From IMG/VR virus record IMGVR_UViG_3300032331_000981, positions 1 to 22,827 of that record: a DNA stretch of 22,827 nucleotides; one strand, written 5' to 3'. Position numbers and translations under genes: made by a program. Shown here piece by piece: positions 14,315-21,566 of the stretch (position 1 is its first letter; each line of letters opens with the position of its first letter). Under the pieces are notes generated by a model, which was not told the DNA's origin, did no database searches, and saw nothing but the letters and a program-made list of their open reading frames with translations. The stretch is from a virus.

Positions 14315-14444
14315 CAGATTCCATGGCACGCAGTAAATGGTCACGGATTACGGCACCAATGCCGTAGCCGTATCTCACCTGAGACTCAAGCCAACGCCTG
14401 AGGTCTGGCGGGATGGTGATACTGGTCGATCGCGTCTTGGCCAT
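14301..14444 (-). CDS. Tiny ribbon-helix-helix regulator
   Basis: A 47-aa frame starting MAKTRSTSITIPPDLRRWLE and continuing with VRYGYGIGAVIRDHLLRAM. The strand STSITIP, helix A from PDLRRWLESQ and helix B from GAVIRDHLLR reproduce the complete RHH fold, about 45 residues, with no extra domain. It is the first gene of the leftward set and overlaps the primase start. The perfect palindrome at 14472-14486 lies 28 nt upstream of its ATG. The likely role is autorepression plus control of the divergent rightward genes. It was found by direct translation, being short. Family assignment is by pattern, not by search. Confidence 0.7.
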   Translation of the reverse strand: MAKTRSTSITIPPDLRRWLESQVRYGYGIGAVIRDHLLRAMESDAKR

Positions 14445-14460
14445 GCCTGCCGTGAGGTGG

Positions 14461-14490
14461 TTGCCAAAGGTTAGCAGAGTCTGCTAGGTT
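14461..14490 (+). promoter_or_regulatory. Weak promoter candidate for the rightward genes
   Basis: TTGCCA (14461-14466), an 18-nt spacer and TAGGTT (14485-14490) give a plausible but weak sigma70-type promoter 43 nt before the ATG of the helicase gene. The palindrome lies inside the spacer, so a bound repressor would block it. The -10 match is poor (3 of 6), hence low confidence. Confidence 0.3.
14472..14486. promoter_or_regulatory. Operator-like palindrome TAGCAGA-G-TCTGCTA
   Basis: A perfect 7-1-7 inverted repeat in the 88-nt gap between the divergent gene sets. Its size and symmetry fit a dimeric repressor site. The adjacent tiny RHH protein is the obvious candidate ligand. No other copy was noticed in the window. 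Confidence 0.6.
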
Positions 14491-14532
14491 GGCTGGGTCG
14501 CTACCTGGCGGCAGACGTACGACACCTTGCTT

Positions 14533-15903
14533 ATGGATGACAGTTACCAAGATTTCCTAGACCAGAAGCTGCACACTGGCGCAGCCCATGGTTTTGAGCC
14601 TATTTGGCTGCCGCCGCAGTTATTTGATTTTCAGCAATCGCTTGTAACGTGGGCGATTCGTAAAGGTCGAGCCGCAATTTTTGCGGATTGCGGATTAGGT
14701 AAAACTGCTATGCAGCTTACATGGGCTGAAAACGTAGCGCGACACTCTGGTAAGCCGGTCTTAATTCTGACGCCATTAGCAGTGGCAGCTCAGACCATCC
14801 GCGAGGGTGAAAAGTTTGGCATTGAGTGTCACCGCTCCAGTGATGGAACGGTCAAAGGTCGGATCGTAATTACCAATTACGAACGACTGGAACATTTCAA
14901 GCCAGCAGACTTTGCCGGTGTAGTGTGCGATGAGTCAAGCATTCTTAAGTCATTTGACGGTGCCCGCCGCAATGAGATCACCGATTTCATGCGTAAAGTG
15001 CCGTACCGGTTGCTAGCTACTGCTACTGCTGCACCAAATGACTTTATTGAGCTTGGCACTAGCTCTGAGGCTCTTGGCTACATGGGTCACATGGATATGC
15101 TGGCGCGGTTTTTCAAAAACGACCAGAACAACCTGACCAGTCGGCGCATGTATGGCGAGGCTCCTAAGTGGCGCTTCAAGGGTCATGCTGAGCAACCGTT
15201 TTGGCAGTGGGTTACTAGCTGGGCTAGAGCTTGCCGGCATCCATCAGATCTGGGCTTTGATGATGGCCGTTTTACCTTGCCGTTGCTGAACGAGATCGAC
15301 CATCTGATCAAAACCAGCACGGTGCCAGAGGGAATGCTGTTTGCGTTGCCTGCAACTGATTTGCGCGAACAACGCGCCGAAAAGAAGCGCACCGTAAAAG
15401 AACGCTGCGAGCAAGTTGCCAGCATGGTTGCCGATACCGGCCAGCCTGCGCTTGTATGGTGCCACCTTAATGAGGAAGGCGACCTACTTCAGCAGTTGAT
15501 CCCTGATGCAGTTCAAGTATCAGGCAAGGATAAAGACGAGACCAAGGAGCGCCGATTGATTGACTTTGCAGAAGGCCGGTCAAGGGTTTTGATTACAAAG
15601 CCTAAAATCGGTGCATGGGGATTAAACTTTCAAGTATGCAGCCACATTACATATTTTCCATCCCATAGTTTTGAGCAGTATTATCAATCGGTTCGGCGTT
15701 GCTGGCGATTTGGGCAGAAGCGACCCGTAACTGTTGACATCATCTTGACCGAAGGTGAACGTCGCATTATGGAAAACCTGCAACGCAAACGCGGGCAGGC
15801 TGAACAAATGTTTGGCAATCTTGTTGCCGAAATGAATCACTCGCTGGACATCCAGCGCAAAAAGTACAACACCACACCAATTGAGGTTCCCTCATGGCTA
15901 TGA
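14533..15903 (+). CDS. SNF2-type SF2 helicase/ATPase
   Basis: A 456-aa protein starting MDDSYQDFLDQKL; ATG at 14533 is preferred over the TTG two codons upstream. It has a Q-region LFDFQQSLVTWAIRKGRA (30-47), Walker A ADCGLGKTA (51-59), motif Ia ILTPLAV, motif II CDESS (132-136, DESS in place of DEAH), motif III TATA (163-166). The second RecA lobe has WGLNFQVCSHITYFPSHSFE and motif VI QSVRRCWRFGQ. This is a compact SNF2-like translocase without chromatin domains. It overlaps the following methyltransferase gene. Phage SNF2 ATPases are often placed with methyltransferases, and help in replication, recombination or counter-restriction is possible. The role here is not shown. Confidence 0.88.
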   Translation: MDDSYQDFLDQKLHTGAAHGFEPIWLPPQLFDFQQSLVTWAIRKGRAAIFADCGLGKTAMQLTWAENVARHSGKPVLILTPLAVAAQTIREGEKFGIECHRSSDGTVKGRIVITNYERLEHFKPADFAGVVCDESSILKSFDGARRNEITDFMRKVPYRLLATATAAPNDFIELGTSSEALGYMGHMDMLARFFKNDQNNLTSRRMYGEAPKWRFKGHAEQPFWQWVTSWARACRHPSDLGFDDGRFTLPLLNEIDHLIKTSTVPEGMLFALPATDLREQRAEKKRTVKERCEQVASMVADTGQPALVWCHLNEEGDLLQQLIPDAVQVSGKDKDETKERRLIDFAEGRSRVLITKPKIGAWGLNFQVCSHITYFPSHSFEQYYQSVRRCWRFGQKRPVTVDIILTEGERRIMENLQRKRGQAEQMFGNLVAEMNHSLDIQRKKYNTTPIEVPSWL

Positions 15904-16859
15904 TCACCGACCGCTACGCAATTTACAACGGCGACTGCATTGAGGTAATGCAAAGCCTGCCTACAGCTTCCGTGCATTTCTCAATCTACTCACCGCCTTT
16001 TGCTGGATTGTATGTCTACAGCTCAAATGAGCGTGACATCAGCAACTGCAAGGACTACGATCAGTTCATGAATCATTATGGCTTTGTTGTAAAAGACTTG
16101 CATCGGTTAACACTGCCAGGCCGGTTGACTGCTGTTCATTGCACCGACATTTCAAGCGGCAACAGCGGCAAGGATTCATTGATTGATTTGCCGGGCAAGA
16201 TTATTGAATTACATCAGCAACATGGCTGGCATTTTGTAGCACGTCATACGATATGGAAAGAGCCTCTATGGGTTCGCAACCGGACAATGGTAAAGAGCTT
16301 AGCCCATAAAACAATTGTTGATGATGGCGCCTACGCTGGTGTGGCATCTGCTGATTACTTGTTGATCTTTAGGCGCAGTGGAGAAAATACTATTCCAGTT
16401 GCACACCCTACTGGGCTAGATCATTACGCTGGCGAATGCCCGATCCCAAGCGAATTGCACAAATATAAAGGGTGGACTGGTAAGCAAACAGAAAACCGTT
16501 TTAGCCATTGGATTTGGCGGCGGTATGCGTCATCCATTTGGGACGACATCAATATGGGCCGGGTGCTTCCGTTTCGCGATGGCAAAGATCCTGATGATGA
16601 GAAGCATGTCCATCCGTTACAGCTTGATGTAATTGACCGTGCCATATGCTTGCGCTCCAACCCTGGCGAAACGGTGCTGACTCCATTTATGGGCGTTGGC
16701 AGTGAGGTTTATGGTGCGGTGCAACTTGGCCGCCGTGGTATCGGAATTGAGCTCAAGGAGTCGTATTTCAAACAGGCAATCAAGAACATGGAAATAGCAG
16801 TAGAAGACACCCGAGCGTCTGATCAGACTGAATTGTTTGATGTGGAGGTCATGGACTGA
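15894..16859 (+). CDS. DNA methyltransferase, beta class (N4-cytosine or N6-adenine)
   Basis: A 321-aa amino-methyltransferase. The catalytic motif IV SPPF is at 33-36, near the N-terminus. A KHVHPLQLDVIDRAI segment (237-251) is the usual region before motif I, and the AdoMet-binding motif TPFMGVGSEVYGAV lies at 263-276 followed by GIGIEL (282-287). Motif IV before motif I defines the beta class (PvuII-type). SPPF/SPPY favours N4-cytosine, though adenine methylation is not excluded. ATG at 15900, overlapping the helicase stop as ATGA, is an alternative start. No restriction endonuclease partner is adjacent, so protection from host restriction is the simple reading. The target-recognition part is about 100-235. 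Confidence 0.9.
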   Translation: MAMITDRYAIYNGDCIEVMQSLPTASVHFSIYSPPFAGLYVYSSNERDISNCKDYDQFMNHYGFVVKDLHRLTLPGRLTAVHCTDISSGNSGKDSLIDLPGKIIELHQQHGWHFVARHTIWKEPLWVRNRTMVKSLAHKTIVDDGAYAGVASADYLLIFRRSGENTIPVAHPTGLDHYAGECPIPSELHKYKGWTGKQTENRFSHWIWRRYASSIWDDINMGRVLPFRDGKDPDDEKHVHPLQLDVIDRAICLRSNPGETVLTPFMGVGSEVYGAVQLGRRGIGIELKESYFKQAIKNMEIAVEDTRASDQTELFDVEVMD

Positions 16860-18217
16860 TGAACCTTCGCCCCTATCAAACCCAGCTTTTAGACCAGATC
16901 CGCCAGTCAATGCGGCGTCACCGTAGGGTGTGCGCCGTGATGCCGACGGGTGCTGGTAAGAGTGTCGTTATCGCTGCGATCATTTATGCAGCGGCTGCTA
17001 AGGGTCGCCGTGTGCTACTACTGGCGCATCGTCGGCGGCTCATCAACCAGCTAAGCCGTACGGTAGGCAGTTGGGGTATCGAGCATGACGTGATCGTGCC
17101 AGGCCGGCACCAACGCGGTCATAGTGTTGCCGTAGGCAGTGTGCAGACGGTCGTTCGGCGGCTGGATAAGTTGCAGCCGCCGGATCTGATCATCATCGAC
17201 GAAGCGCACCATTTGACCCGCGATAACCAATGGGGTCAGGTGGTAGGGCATTGGCCTAATGCGTATCTGATCGGCAAGACTGCCAGCCCGCAACGTCTTG
17301 ATGGCCGCGGCCTAGGCGAGGTGTTTGATGATCTGGTGATCGGCCCTACACCGCAATGGTTGACGGATGAAGGCTTTTTAGCTAAGGCGCGGATCTTTTG
17401 CCCGCCTACTACGATGGATGCAAGCAAGCTGCGTAAGGTGCGCGGTGAGTTTGACATGCGCGAGGCAGCAGCAGCATTAGAGCAGGCCAAGATCCATGGT
17501 GATGCAGTTGAGCATTACTTGAAGATTGTTGCGCCAGGTACGGCGCTGGTGTCATGCGTCAGTGTGGAGTTTGCTGATGCTATGGCGGCGCGGTTCAATG
17601 CAGCAGGCATCCCAGCACGGGCGATCACTGGCGGCTGCGGTGATGATGACCAAGAGCAGATCTTCGACGACCTTGGCAAGGGGATTGTCAAGGTAGTGAC
17701 CTACTGCGAGATGCTGAGCGAAGGCGTTGATGTACCGAGCATCAATGCAGCGATCCTGCTGCGACCTACGGCATCGGTGACGATGTACCTACAGCAGGTT
17801 GGCAGGTGCCTCAGGCCAAAGGCTGATGGGTCGGCGGCGATCATCCTGGATCACGTCGGCAACGTACAGCGCCACGGCCTACCGACTGAGGAGCGCAACT
17901 GGACGCTAGAAGGCCGCGACAAACGCAAGCGCGATGCAGCACCAAGCGTGCGCATGTGCCCAAGGTGCTTCGCTGCAAATGCAACCACCGCTCAGGTATG
18001 CGGCGAATGTGGCCATGAGTTCACCACTGAGGCACGGGAGCTAGAAGAGTCCAGCGGTGAGCTGGTGGAGATCACCGCGGAACTGCGCCGTAAACGCGCT
18101 GAGGTAGGCGGCGCCCGCAGCATGGAGGATCTGTTACGGCTAGAGCGGCAACGCGGCTACAAACCAGGCTGGGCAAAGCATATTATGGCTGCACGGCAAG
18201 CCAGGAGGGTGGGATGA
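16859..18217 (+). CDS. DEAH-box SF2 helicase with C-terminal zinc ribbon
   Basis: A 452-aa helicase. Motif I PTGAGKS (29-35), Ia LLAHRRRL (54-61), II IDEAHH (113-118), III TASP (141-144), V TYCEMLSEGVDVP and VI QQVGRCLRP (312-320) are all present. A four-Cys zinc ribbon CPRC...CGEC (C367, C370, C381, C384) follows and a basic helical tail ends the protein (KPGWAKHIMAARQARR). It resembles the phage helicases placed next to VRR-NUC nucleases and related to the type III restriction/UvrB-like helicase group. The ATG overlaps the methyltransferase stop (TGATG). Replication or recombination is the likely task. All motifs look intact. Confidence 0.9.
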   Translation: MNLRPYQTQLLDQIRQSMRRHRRVCAVMPTGAGKSVVIAAIIYAAAAKGRRVLLLAHRRRLINQLSRTVGSWGIEHDVIVPGRHQRGHSVAVGSVQTVVRRLDKLQPPDLIIIDEAHHLTRDNQWGQVVGHWPNAYLIGKTASPQRLDGRGLGEVFDDLVIGPTPQWLTDEGFLAKARIFCPPTTMDASKLRKVRGEFDMREAAAALEQAKIHGDAVEHYLKIVAPGTALVSCVSVEFADAMAARFNAAGIPARAITGGCGDDDQEQIFDDLGKGIVKVVTYCEMLSEGVDVPSINAAILLRPTASVTMYLQQVGRCLRPKADGSAAIILDHVGNVQRHGLPTEERNWTLEGRDKRKRDAAPSVRMCPRCFAANATTAQVCGECGHEFTTEARELEESSGELVEITAELRRKRAEVGGARSMEDLLRLERQRGYKPGWAKHIMAARQARRVG

Positions 18218-18576
18218 CCAGCGAGCAGCACATCCAACAGCACATCCGTCTAGCATGCGGCACTGGCGCCACGCGGCTATTCCGCAACAACACCGGAGTG
18301 CTCCGCGACCAGCATGGCCGTCCGGTCAGCTTTGGGCTATGCAAAGGCTCTGCCGACCTGATCGGCTGGACAACGCGCACGATCACCGCCGATATGGTCG
18401 GTCAGCGGGTTGCGGTGTTCACCAGCATCGAGGTCAAGACCCCCCGCACTGGCCGCCTCACACCAGAGCAGCGGCAGTGGCTGGCAGAAGTCAAAACCGC
18501 AGGCGGGATCGCTGGTGTGGCGCGGTCTGTGGCTGATGCCGAGGGACTGTTACGAAATGCGACTGGCATGGGTTGA
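18214..18576 (+). CDS. VRR-NUC domain nuclease
   Basis: A 120-aa single-domain nuclease of the VRR-NUC group. RLFRNNTGVL (21-30) and VSFGLCKGSADLIGW (38-52, Asp48) are followed by the catalytic pair in FTSIEVKTPRTGRLTPEQ (E73, K75, Q86) and AGGIAGVARSVADAEGLL. The family cuts branched or flapped DNA, and in viruses it often sits by an SF2 helicase, as here (ATGA overlap). It probably processes replication or recombination intermediates together with the upstream helicase. Length is normal for the stand-alone phage form. All catalytic residues are visible. Confidence 0.9.
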   Translation: MTSEQHIQQHIRLACGTGATRLFRNNTGVLRDQHGRPVSFGLCKGSADLIGWTTRTITADMVGQRVAVFTSIEVKTPRTGRLTPEQRQWLAEVKTAGGIAGVARSVADAEGLLRNATGMG

Positions 18577-18600
18577 CACTGGCAGCAGTGCCTGTAGGAT
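18573..18600 (+). promoter_or_regulatory. Sigma70-like promoter candidate
   Basis: TTGACA (perfect -35) at 18573-18578, a 16-nt spacer and TAGGAT at 18595-18600. It overlaps the last codons of the VRR-NUC gene and would start RNA near 18607, before the first 18-nt leader element and the 93-aa gene. It may drive the small genes and the recombination cassette. Confidence 0.5.
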
Positions 18601-18624
18601 ATGGGGACAGGAGGCGAGAGCTTC

Positions 18625-18642
18625 CACTCCACATCTAGAGCA
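18625..18642 (+). repeat. Leader element copy 1 (CACTCCACATCTAGAGCA)
   Basis: This 18-nt sequence ends directly at the ATG of the 93-aa gene. It differs from copy 2 at one of 18 positions. It contains only a weak Shine-Dalgarno-like GAG. See copies at 18966 and 19201. Confidence 0.7.
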
Positions 18643-18924
18643 ATGACCCGCACCCTCTCCACCCGCTCTGTTCTTAAACTGCTTCGCAATGGCGGCTTTC
18701 CAATGGCCGCAATCATTGAGCAGTCCAAGGGCCGCATTGAAATTGGACACCTAACCGATGGCCGCGCAACTTGGGAACAGCAGCAAGCAAACTATGACCT
18801 TGCTAATCAAGCATCTAAATTGATTGGCTGGGATTGGTTTGGTAGCGGCTATGGTTCCGTGCATCTCTGGGCCGATCGTGGTTGCTCAGTTACTCGTGAG
18901 CTAATCAGCAACAATATGGATTAA
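18643..18924 (+). CDS. Hypothetical 93-aa protein
   Basis: The product begins MTRTLSTRSVLKLLRNGGFP and ends HLWADRGCSVTRELISNNMD. It looks soluble, alpha/beta, with a helix at YDLANQASKLIGWDW. I do not recognise the family. I chose ATG at 18643 because the shared leader ends exactly there, as for the two next genes; an in-frame ATG at 18601 lies at or before the expected RNA start. It is the first gene after the promoter candidate at 18573-18600. An AGGAGG at 18609-18614 is too far from the ATG to serve it. No function is assigned. Confidence 0.65.
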   Translation: MTRTLSTRSVLKLLRNGGFPMAAIIEQSKGRIEIGHLTDGRATWEQQQANYDLANQASKLIGWDWFGSGYGSVHLWADRGCSVTRELISNNMD

Positions 18925-18965
18925 CCCCCACGCGGCCCGCCAGAGCCGCACCCAATCTGGCAATC

Positions 18966-18983
18966 CACCCCACATCTAGAGCA
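18966..18983 (+). repeat. Leader element copy 2 (CACCCCACATCTAGAGCA)
   Basis: Ends two bases before the ATG of the 51-aa membrane protein. It matches copy 1 at 17 of 18 and copy 3 at 16 of 18 positions, although the surrounding sequence is unrelated. Confidence 0.7.
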
Positions 18984-18985
18984 AA

Positions 18986-19141
18986 ATGAACACCACCCAA
19001 GCATCAACCAAAGCCGACATCATCACGGCAGCCATGGAGATCACCGACAGCCAACAGGCCAAGATTGACCAGCTACAGCAACGGCAAGTGATCCTAATTG
19101 GATTGGTTGCATTGCTGACCGTGATTAACCTACTCGGCTGA
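18986..19141 (+). CDS. Small single-pass membrane protein (51 aa)
   Basis: The product MNTTQASTKADIITAAMEIT continues with a polar, Gln-rich helix (DSQQAKIDQLQQRQ) and ends in a hydrophobic segment (VILIGLVALLTVINLLG) that would span the membrane and reach the C-terminus. This is a tail-anchored layout with the N-terminal part in the cytoplasm. I do not recognise it. The shared leader element two bases before its ATG supports the gene. Small membrane proteins of phages can be holins, superinfection blockers or host-takeover proteins; nothing here decides among these. Confidence 0.6.
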   Translation: MNTTQASTKADIITAAMEITDSQQAKIDQLQQRQVILIGLVALLTVINLLG

Positions 19142-19200
19142 TACAACTGAGGGATAACAGTGCGGATGGCTTTAGCTAGGCGTGTCAACCCTCAACTATT

Positions 19201-19218
19201 CACCCCACACTTAGAGCA
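19201..19218 (+). repeat. Leader element copy 3 (CACCCCACACTTAGAGCA)
   Basis: Directly precedes the ATG of the 46-aa membrane protein. It differs from copy 2 only in two adjacent bases. Three copies in 600 bases, each placed 0-2 bases before a start codon, argue for a functional leader. Confidence 0.7.
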
Positions 19219-19359
19219 ATGACTAAACGCGAACGAGCATCAACCGCTGCATTCATCCTTTTGGTGACTGCATTGTTCTACATCACAACAAACAAAACAC
19301 TGTCCCAAATGACCGAAACGGATTGCAAGGCTGGCATCATTGCAGCGTGCCAGCGATGA
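19219..19359 (+). CDS. Small membrane protein (46 aa)
   Basis: The product MTKRERASTAAFILLVTALF continues with YITTNKTLSQMTETDCKAG and IIAACQR. A basic N-terminus followed by a hydrophobic helix (about residues 9-23) predicts a signal-anchor with the C-terminal half outside. The C-terminal part has two Cys. Its stop overlaps the ATG of the exonuclease gene (ATGA), so it is coupled to the recombination genes. Leader copy 3 ends at its ATG. Function unknown; it is not an obvious spanin or holin. Confidence 0.6.
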   Translation: MTKRERASTAAFILLVTALFYITTNKTLSQMTETDCKAGIIAACQR

Positions 19360-20144
19360 ACAACGCCGACTACCACGCCGACCCAGCAGTTAGCGCCAGT
19401 CACCTACATGCCATCGCAAAAAGCCCGCAACATTACTGGAGCCGTTACCTTGACCCGCAACGCCAGCCCGTAGAACCTACCGCTGCAATGCGTCTCGGCA
19501 GCTTGGTGCATTGCGCCGTGTTGGAGCCCGAGGAATTGCATAAGCGGTATGCCGTCTGCCTGCCGCGTAATACCAAAGCAGGCAAAGAGATGGCGCTGGA
19601 GCTTGATGCAAAGGGCATCGAGGCAGTAACCGGATCTGACATGGATCTGGCGCTGGCAATGGCCGCATCAGTGCGCAACCATCCGGTTGCCGCTGAATTG
19701 CTAAGCGTTGGCCTTGCCGAGCAGAGCGTTTGGTGGGATGATCCTGCTACCGGCCTGCGGTGTAAATGCCGCCCGGATTGGATTAATGGGTTAACGATCG
19801 TTGACCTAAAGACCACAACAGATGCCAGCGCTGATGGTTTTGCGCGATCCGTTGCGCAATACCGCTACCACGTGCAGCAGGCGCATTATCTGCAATCGCA
19901 TATTGCAGATCGGTTTATCTTCCTTGCGGTAGAGAAAACCTTCCCCTATGCCGTTGCCGTATATGAGCTTGATGCTGATGCTGTTGCAGTTGGTAAACAA
20001 TTGCAACAAAGCAACCTGCAAGCAATCGCTAACTGCAAGGATGCTCAGGCCTGGCCCGGTTACACCGACCAGATCCAAACGCTTAGCCTTCCACGCTGGG
20101 CGCAACACACACCCGAGCTGGCCCTGTCGCCAGATGACTTCTAA
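19356..20144 (+). CDS. PD-(D/E)XK exonuclease, RecE/exonuclease VIII-like
   Basis: About 262 aa from ATG at 19356. An upstream in-frame TTG is rejected because [17 protein letters not shown] is the usual family start and the ATG overlaps the previous stop. It has [12 protein letters not shown] (48-59, conserved His), [10 protein letters not shown] (136-145, Asp141) and [10 protein letters not shown] (149-158, Asp150 and Lys152), then [12 protein letters not shown] (168-179). These are the catalytic elements of phage 5'-3' exonucleases of the PDDEXK/DUF3799 group. It would resect double-stranded ends so that the annealase in the next gene can load; the two overlap as TAATG. Confidence 0.88.
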   Translation: MNNADYHADPAVSASHLHAIAKSPQHYWSRYLDPQRQPVEPTAAMRLGSLVHCAVLEPEELHKRYAVCLPRNTKAGKEMALELDAKGIEAVTGSDMDLALAMAASVRNHPVAAELLSVGLAEQSVWWDDPATGLRCKCRPDWINGLTIVDLKTTTDASADGFARSVAQYRYHVQQAHYLQSHIADRFIFLAVEKTFPYAVAVYELDADAVAVGKQLQQSNLQAIANCKDAQAWPGYTDQIQTLSLPRWAQHTPELALSPDDF

Positions 20145-20902
20145 TGAGCAACCTAACCACTTGGACACCAGAGCAAACGCAACTGATCAGCAGCACCATT
20201 GCACCCGGTTGTAGCGGTGATGAGCTGAAGCTCTTTGCCTATGCCTGCCAACGCACTGGGCTAGATCCGTTCAGTAAACAGATCTACGCCATCAAGCGTG
20301 GCGGCAAGATGACCATCCAAGCCGGCATCGACGGCCTGCGGGCTATCGCTGAACGCACCGGCCAACTTGATGGCTCCGAGACGTACTGGTGTGGCGCTGA
20401 TGGCGCATGGCAGGATGTATGGCTTGCTGATAAGCCGCCTGCTGCTGCTAAGACGATCATTTACCGCAAGGGCAGCAGCCATGCCTTTATTGGTGTGGCG
20501 CGGTTTGCGGATTACAACGCCGGCCAAGGCCTGTGGTCCAAGATGCCAGCCGCGATGATCGCCAAATGCTCCGAAGCACTGGCGCTGCGTAAGGCATTCC
20601 CCGCCAACCTTTCGGGCGTCTACACCACCGACGAAATGGAGCAGGCGGAAGAGGTCACAGTGACACCTGTGGCCGCCCCTAAGGCCGCTCTGCCTGCCGC
20701 TGCGCCTAAGGGCACCAGCGCCACGTTTACCGCCGGCAAGGCCGCCATAGCGAAGGCCCAGACGCTGGATGAGTTGGCCGCCATACCAGCTAAGATGGCG
20801 GCTCGTTTGGCGGCGGGTGATATCACCCAAGACCAACACGATCAACTGCTAGCCCTAATGGTGGAACGCGAGTCTGCCATCACCGACCTTTTCGAGGATT
20901 AA
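20144..20902 (+). CDS. bet: Bet/RecT-family single-strand annealing protein
   Basis: A 252-aa protein. Residues 1-175 match the phage recombination protein Bet/RecT group: [20 protein letters not shown] (about 27-46), [20 protein letters not shown] (54-73), [12 protein letters not shown], and [20 protein letters not shown] (about 131-150). The C-terminal third is an Ala/Pro-rich linker ([19 protein letters not shown]) plus a helical end. It anneals complementary single strands made by the exonuclease. It lies between exonuclease and SSB, the normal trio. The linker may contact SSB, which is inference. Confidence 0.92.
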   Translation: MSNLTTWTPEQTQLISSTIAPGCSGDELKLFAYACQRTGLDPFSKQIYAIKRGGKMTIQAGIDGLRAIAERTGQLDGSETYWCGADGAWQDVWLADKPPAAAKTIIYRKGSSHAFIGVARFADYNAGQGLWSKMPAAMIAKCSEALALRKAFPANLSGVYTTDEMEQAEEVTVTPVAAPKAALPAAAPKGTSATFTAGKAAIAKAQTLDELAAIPAKMAARLAAGDITQDQHDQLLALMVERESAITDLFED

Positions 20903-20905
20903 TCC

Positions 20906-21253
20906 ATGAGCCTTTACGCATCCGGTGTTGTTCGCATCATCAGCGACCCACAACTGAAATCATTTGACAGCGGTAATGTTGTCGTTAACTTTGCTGGTGG
21001 TATTGCCGAAGGCAAGGATAAAGATGGCAACTATATCAACAATGCCATTGATGTAGAAATCTGGGGTAAAAGCGCCGAGATTGTTTATGACAAGCTCAAG
21101 AAAGGTGACAGCTTATTTGTTACCGGCAACATTCGCCGTAATGAATGGATGGATAAAGACAGCGGCACAAAACGCAGCAAGCATTCCATGTCGGTTGCGC
21201 GGTTTGAGTTCCTGCCGCGTCCTAAAATGGATGAGGCACACGATGCGTTCTAA
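20906..21253 (+). CDS. ssb: Single-stranded DNA-binding protein
   Basis: A 115-aa OB-fold SSB. The opening SLYASGVVRIISDPQLKSFD, then VVVNFAGGI, AIDVEIWGKSAEIVYDKLKK (48-67), and DSLFVTGNIRRNEWMDKDSG (70-89) follow the normal SSB strand order. The end KMDEAHDAF is a short acidic tail ending in Phe, similar to the tip by which bacterial SSB recruits partners. It protects single strands in replication and recombination. The gene lies 3 nt after bet. The protein is shorter than host SSB because the long linker is missing. Confidence 0.9.
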   Translation: MSLYASGVVRIISDPQLKSFDSGNVVVNFAGGIAEGKDKDGNYINNAIDVEIWGKSAEIVYDKLKKGDSLFVTGNIRRNEWMDKDSGTKRSKHSMSVARFEFLPRPKMDEAHDAF

Positions 21254-21411
21254 TGGACTACGAAGCTATCTTTATTGAATGGTGGAAGCAATCCTATCCA
21301 TTCAACCCTGGCGCCCATGCAGTAATGACGCATACGGCATTTGCTAAATACGTCTTATGCTTATCGGATGCCCAGAATGCCCAAAGTGTAAAACAAGATA
21401 CAACGAAGTAA
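21253..21411 (+). CDS. Hypothetical 52-aa protein
   Basis: The ATG overlaps the ssb stop (TAATG). The product starts MDYEAIFIEWWKQSYPFNPG and continues AHAVMTHTAFAKYVLCLSDA, ending in QDTTK. Such short, aromatic-rich proteins that begin like 'FE.WW...y' are common in phage early regions, with no known role. The last 55 bases overlap the zinc ribbon gene in another frame. The overlap is the main doubt; the stop/start coupling supports it. Confidence 0.5.
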   Translation: MDYEAIFIEWWKQSYPFNPGAHAVMTHTAFAKYVLCLSDAQNAQSVKQDTTK

Positions 21412-21566
21412 TCTTGCGCAAGCCAACAACTGACGGTGATTTTATTCGTCGCCGTCATTGTTTGGATTGCGGCCATCGATGGTACACGCTGCAAACAGCA
21501 GAAACACCAATCGAAGGCCACACGCTTCAATGGTCAAAACTCACCTGCACTTACACCATCAAATGA
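21357..21566 (+). CDS. NrdR-like zinc-ribbon protein
   Basis: A 69-aa protein with C5, C8 and C11 followed by DGDFIRRRHCLDCGHRWYTL (26-45, with C35 and C38). The DG..IRRRH.C..CG.R(W/F)YT block is the zinc-ribbon part of NrdR, the ribonucleotide reductase repressor. The ATP-cone that NrdR uses to sense nucleotides is absent, so this is a ribbon-only protein. It may bind DNA or RNA polymerase. The stop overlaps the next start (ATGA). Whether it acts on nrd promoters is open. Confidence 0.65.
   Translation: MLIGCPECPKCKTRYNEVILRKPTTDGDFIRRRHCLDCGHRWYTLQTAETPIEGHTLQWSKLTCTYTIK

Noticed and set aside
18601-18643. Upstream ATG (18601) as the start of the 93-aa gene
   Set aside because: It would lie at or before the RNA start of the promoter candidate, and the shared leader ends at the ATG at 18643.
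18932-18949. Hairpin GCGGC/GCCGC as a terminator after the 93-aa gene
   Set aside because: The stem is 5 bp with an 8-nt loop and no U-run; too weak.
19323-19356. Upstream TTG start of the exonuclease
   Set aside because: The family start and the ATGA overlap with the preceding gene both point to 19356.
20261-20845. A 194-codon minus-strand open frame opposite bet
   Set aside because: The plus strand has a clear annealase here; the antisense product is low-complexity Gly/Arg-rich and lacks a promoter.
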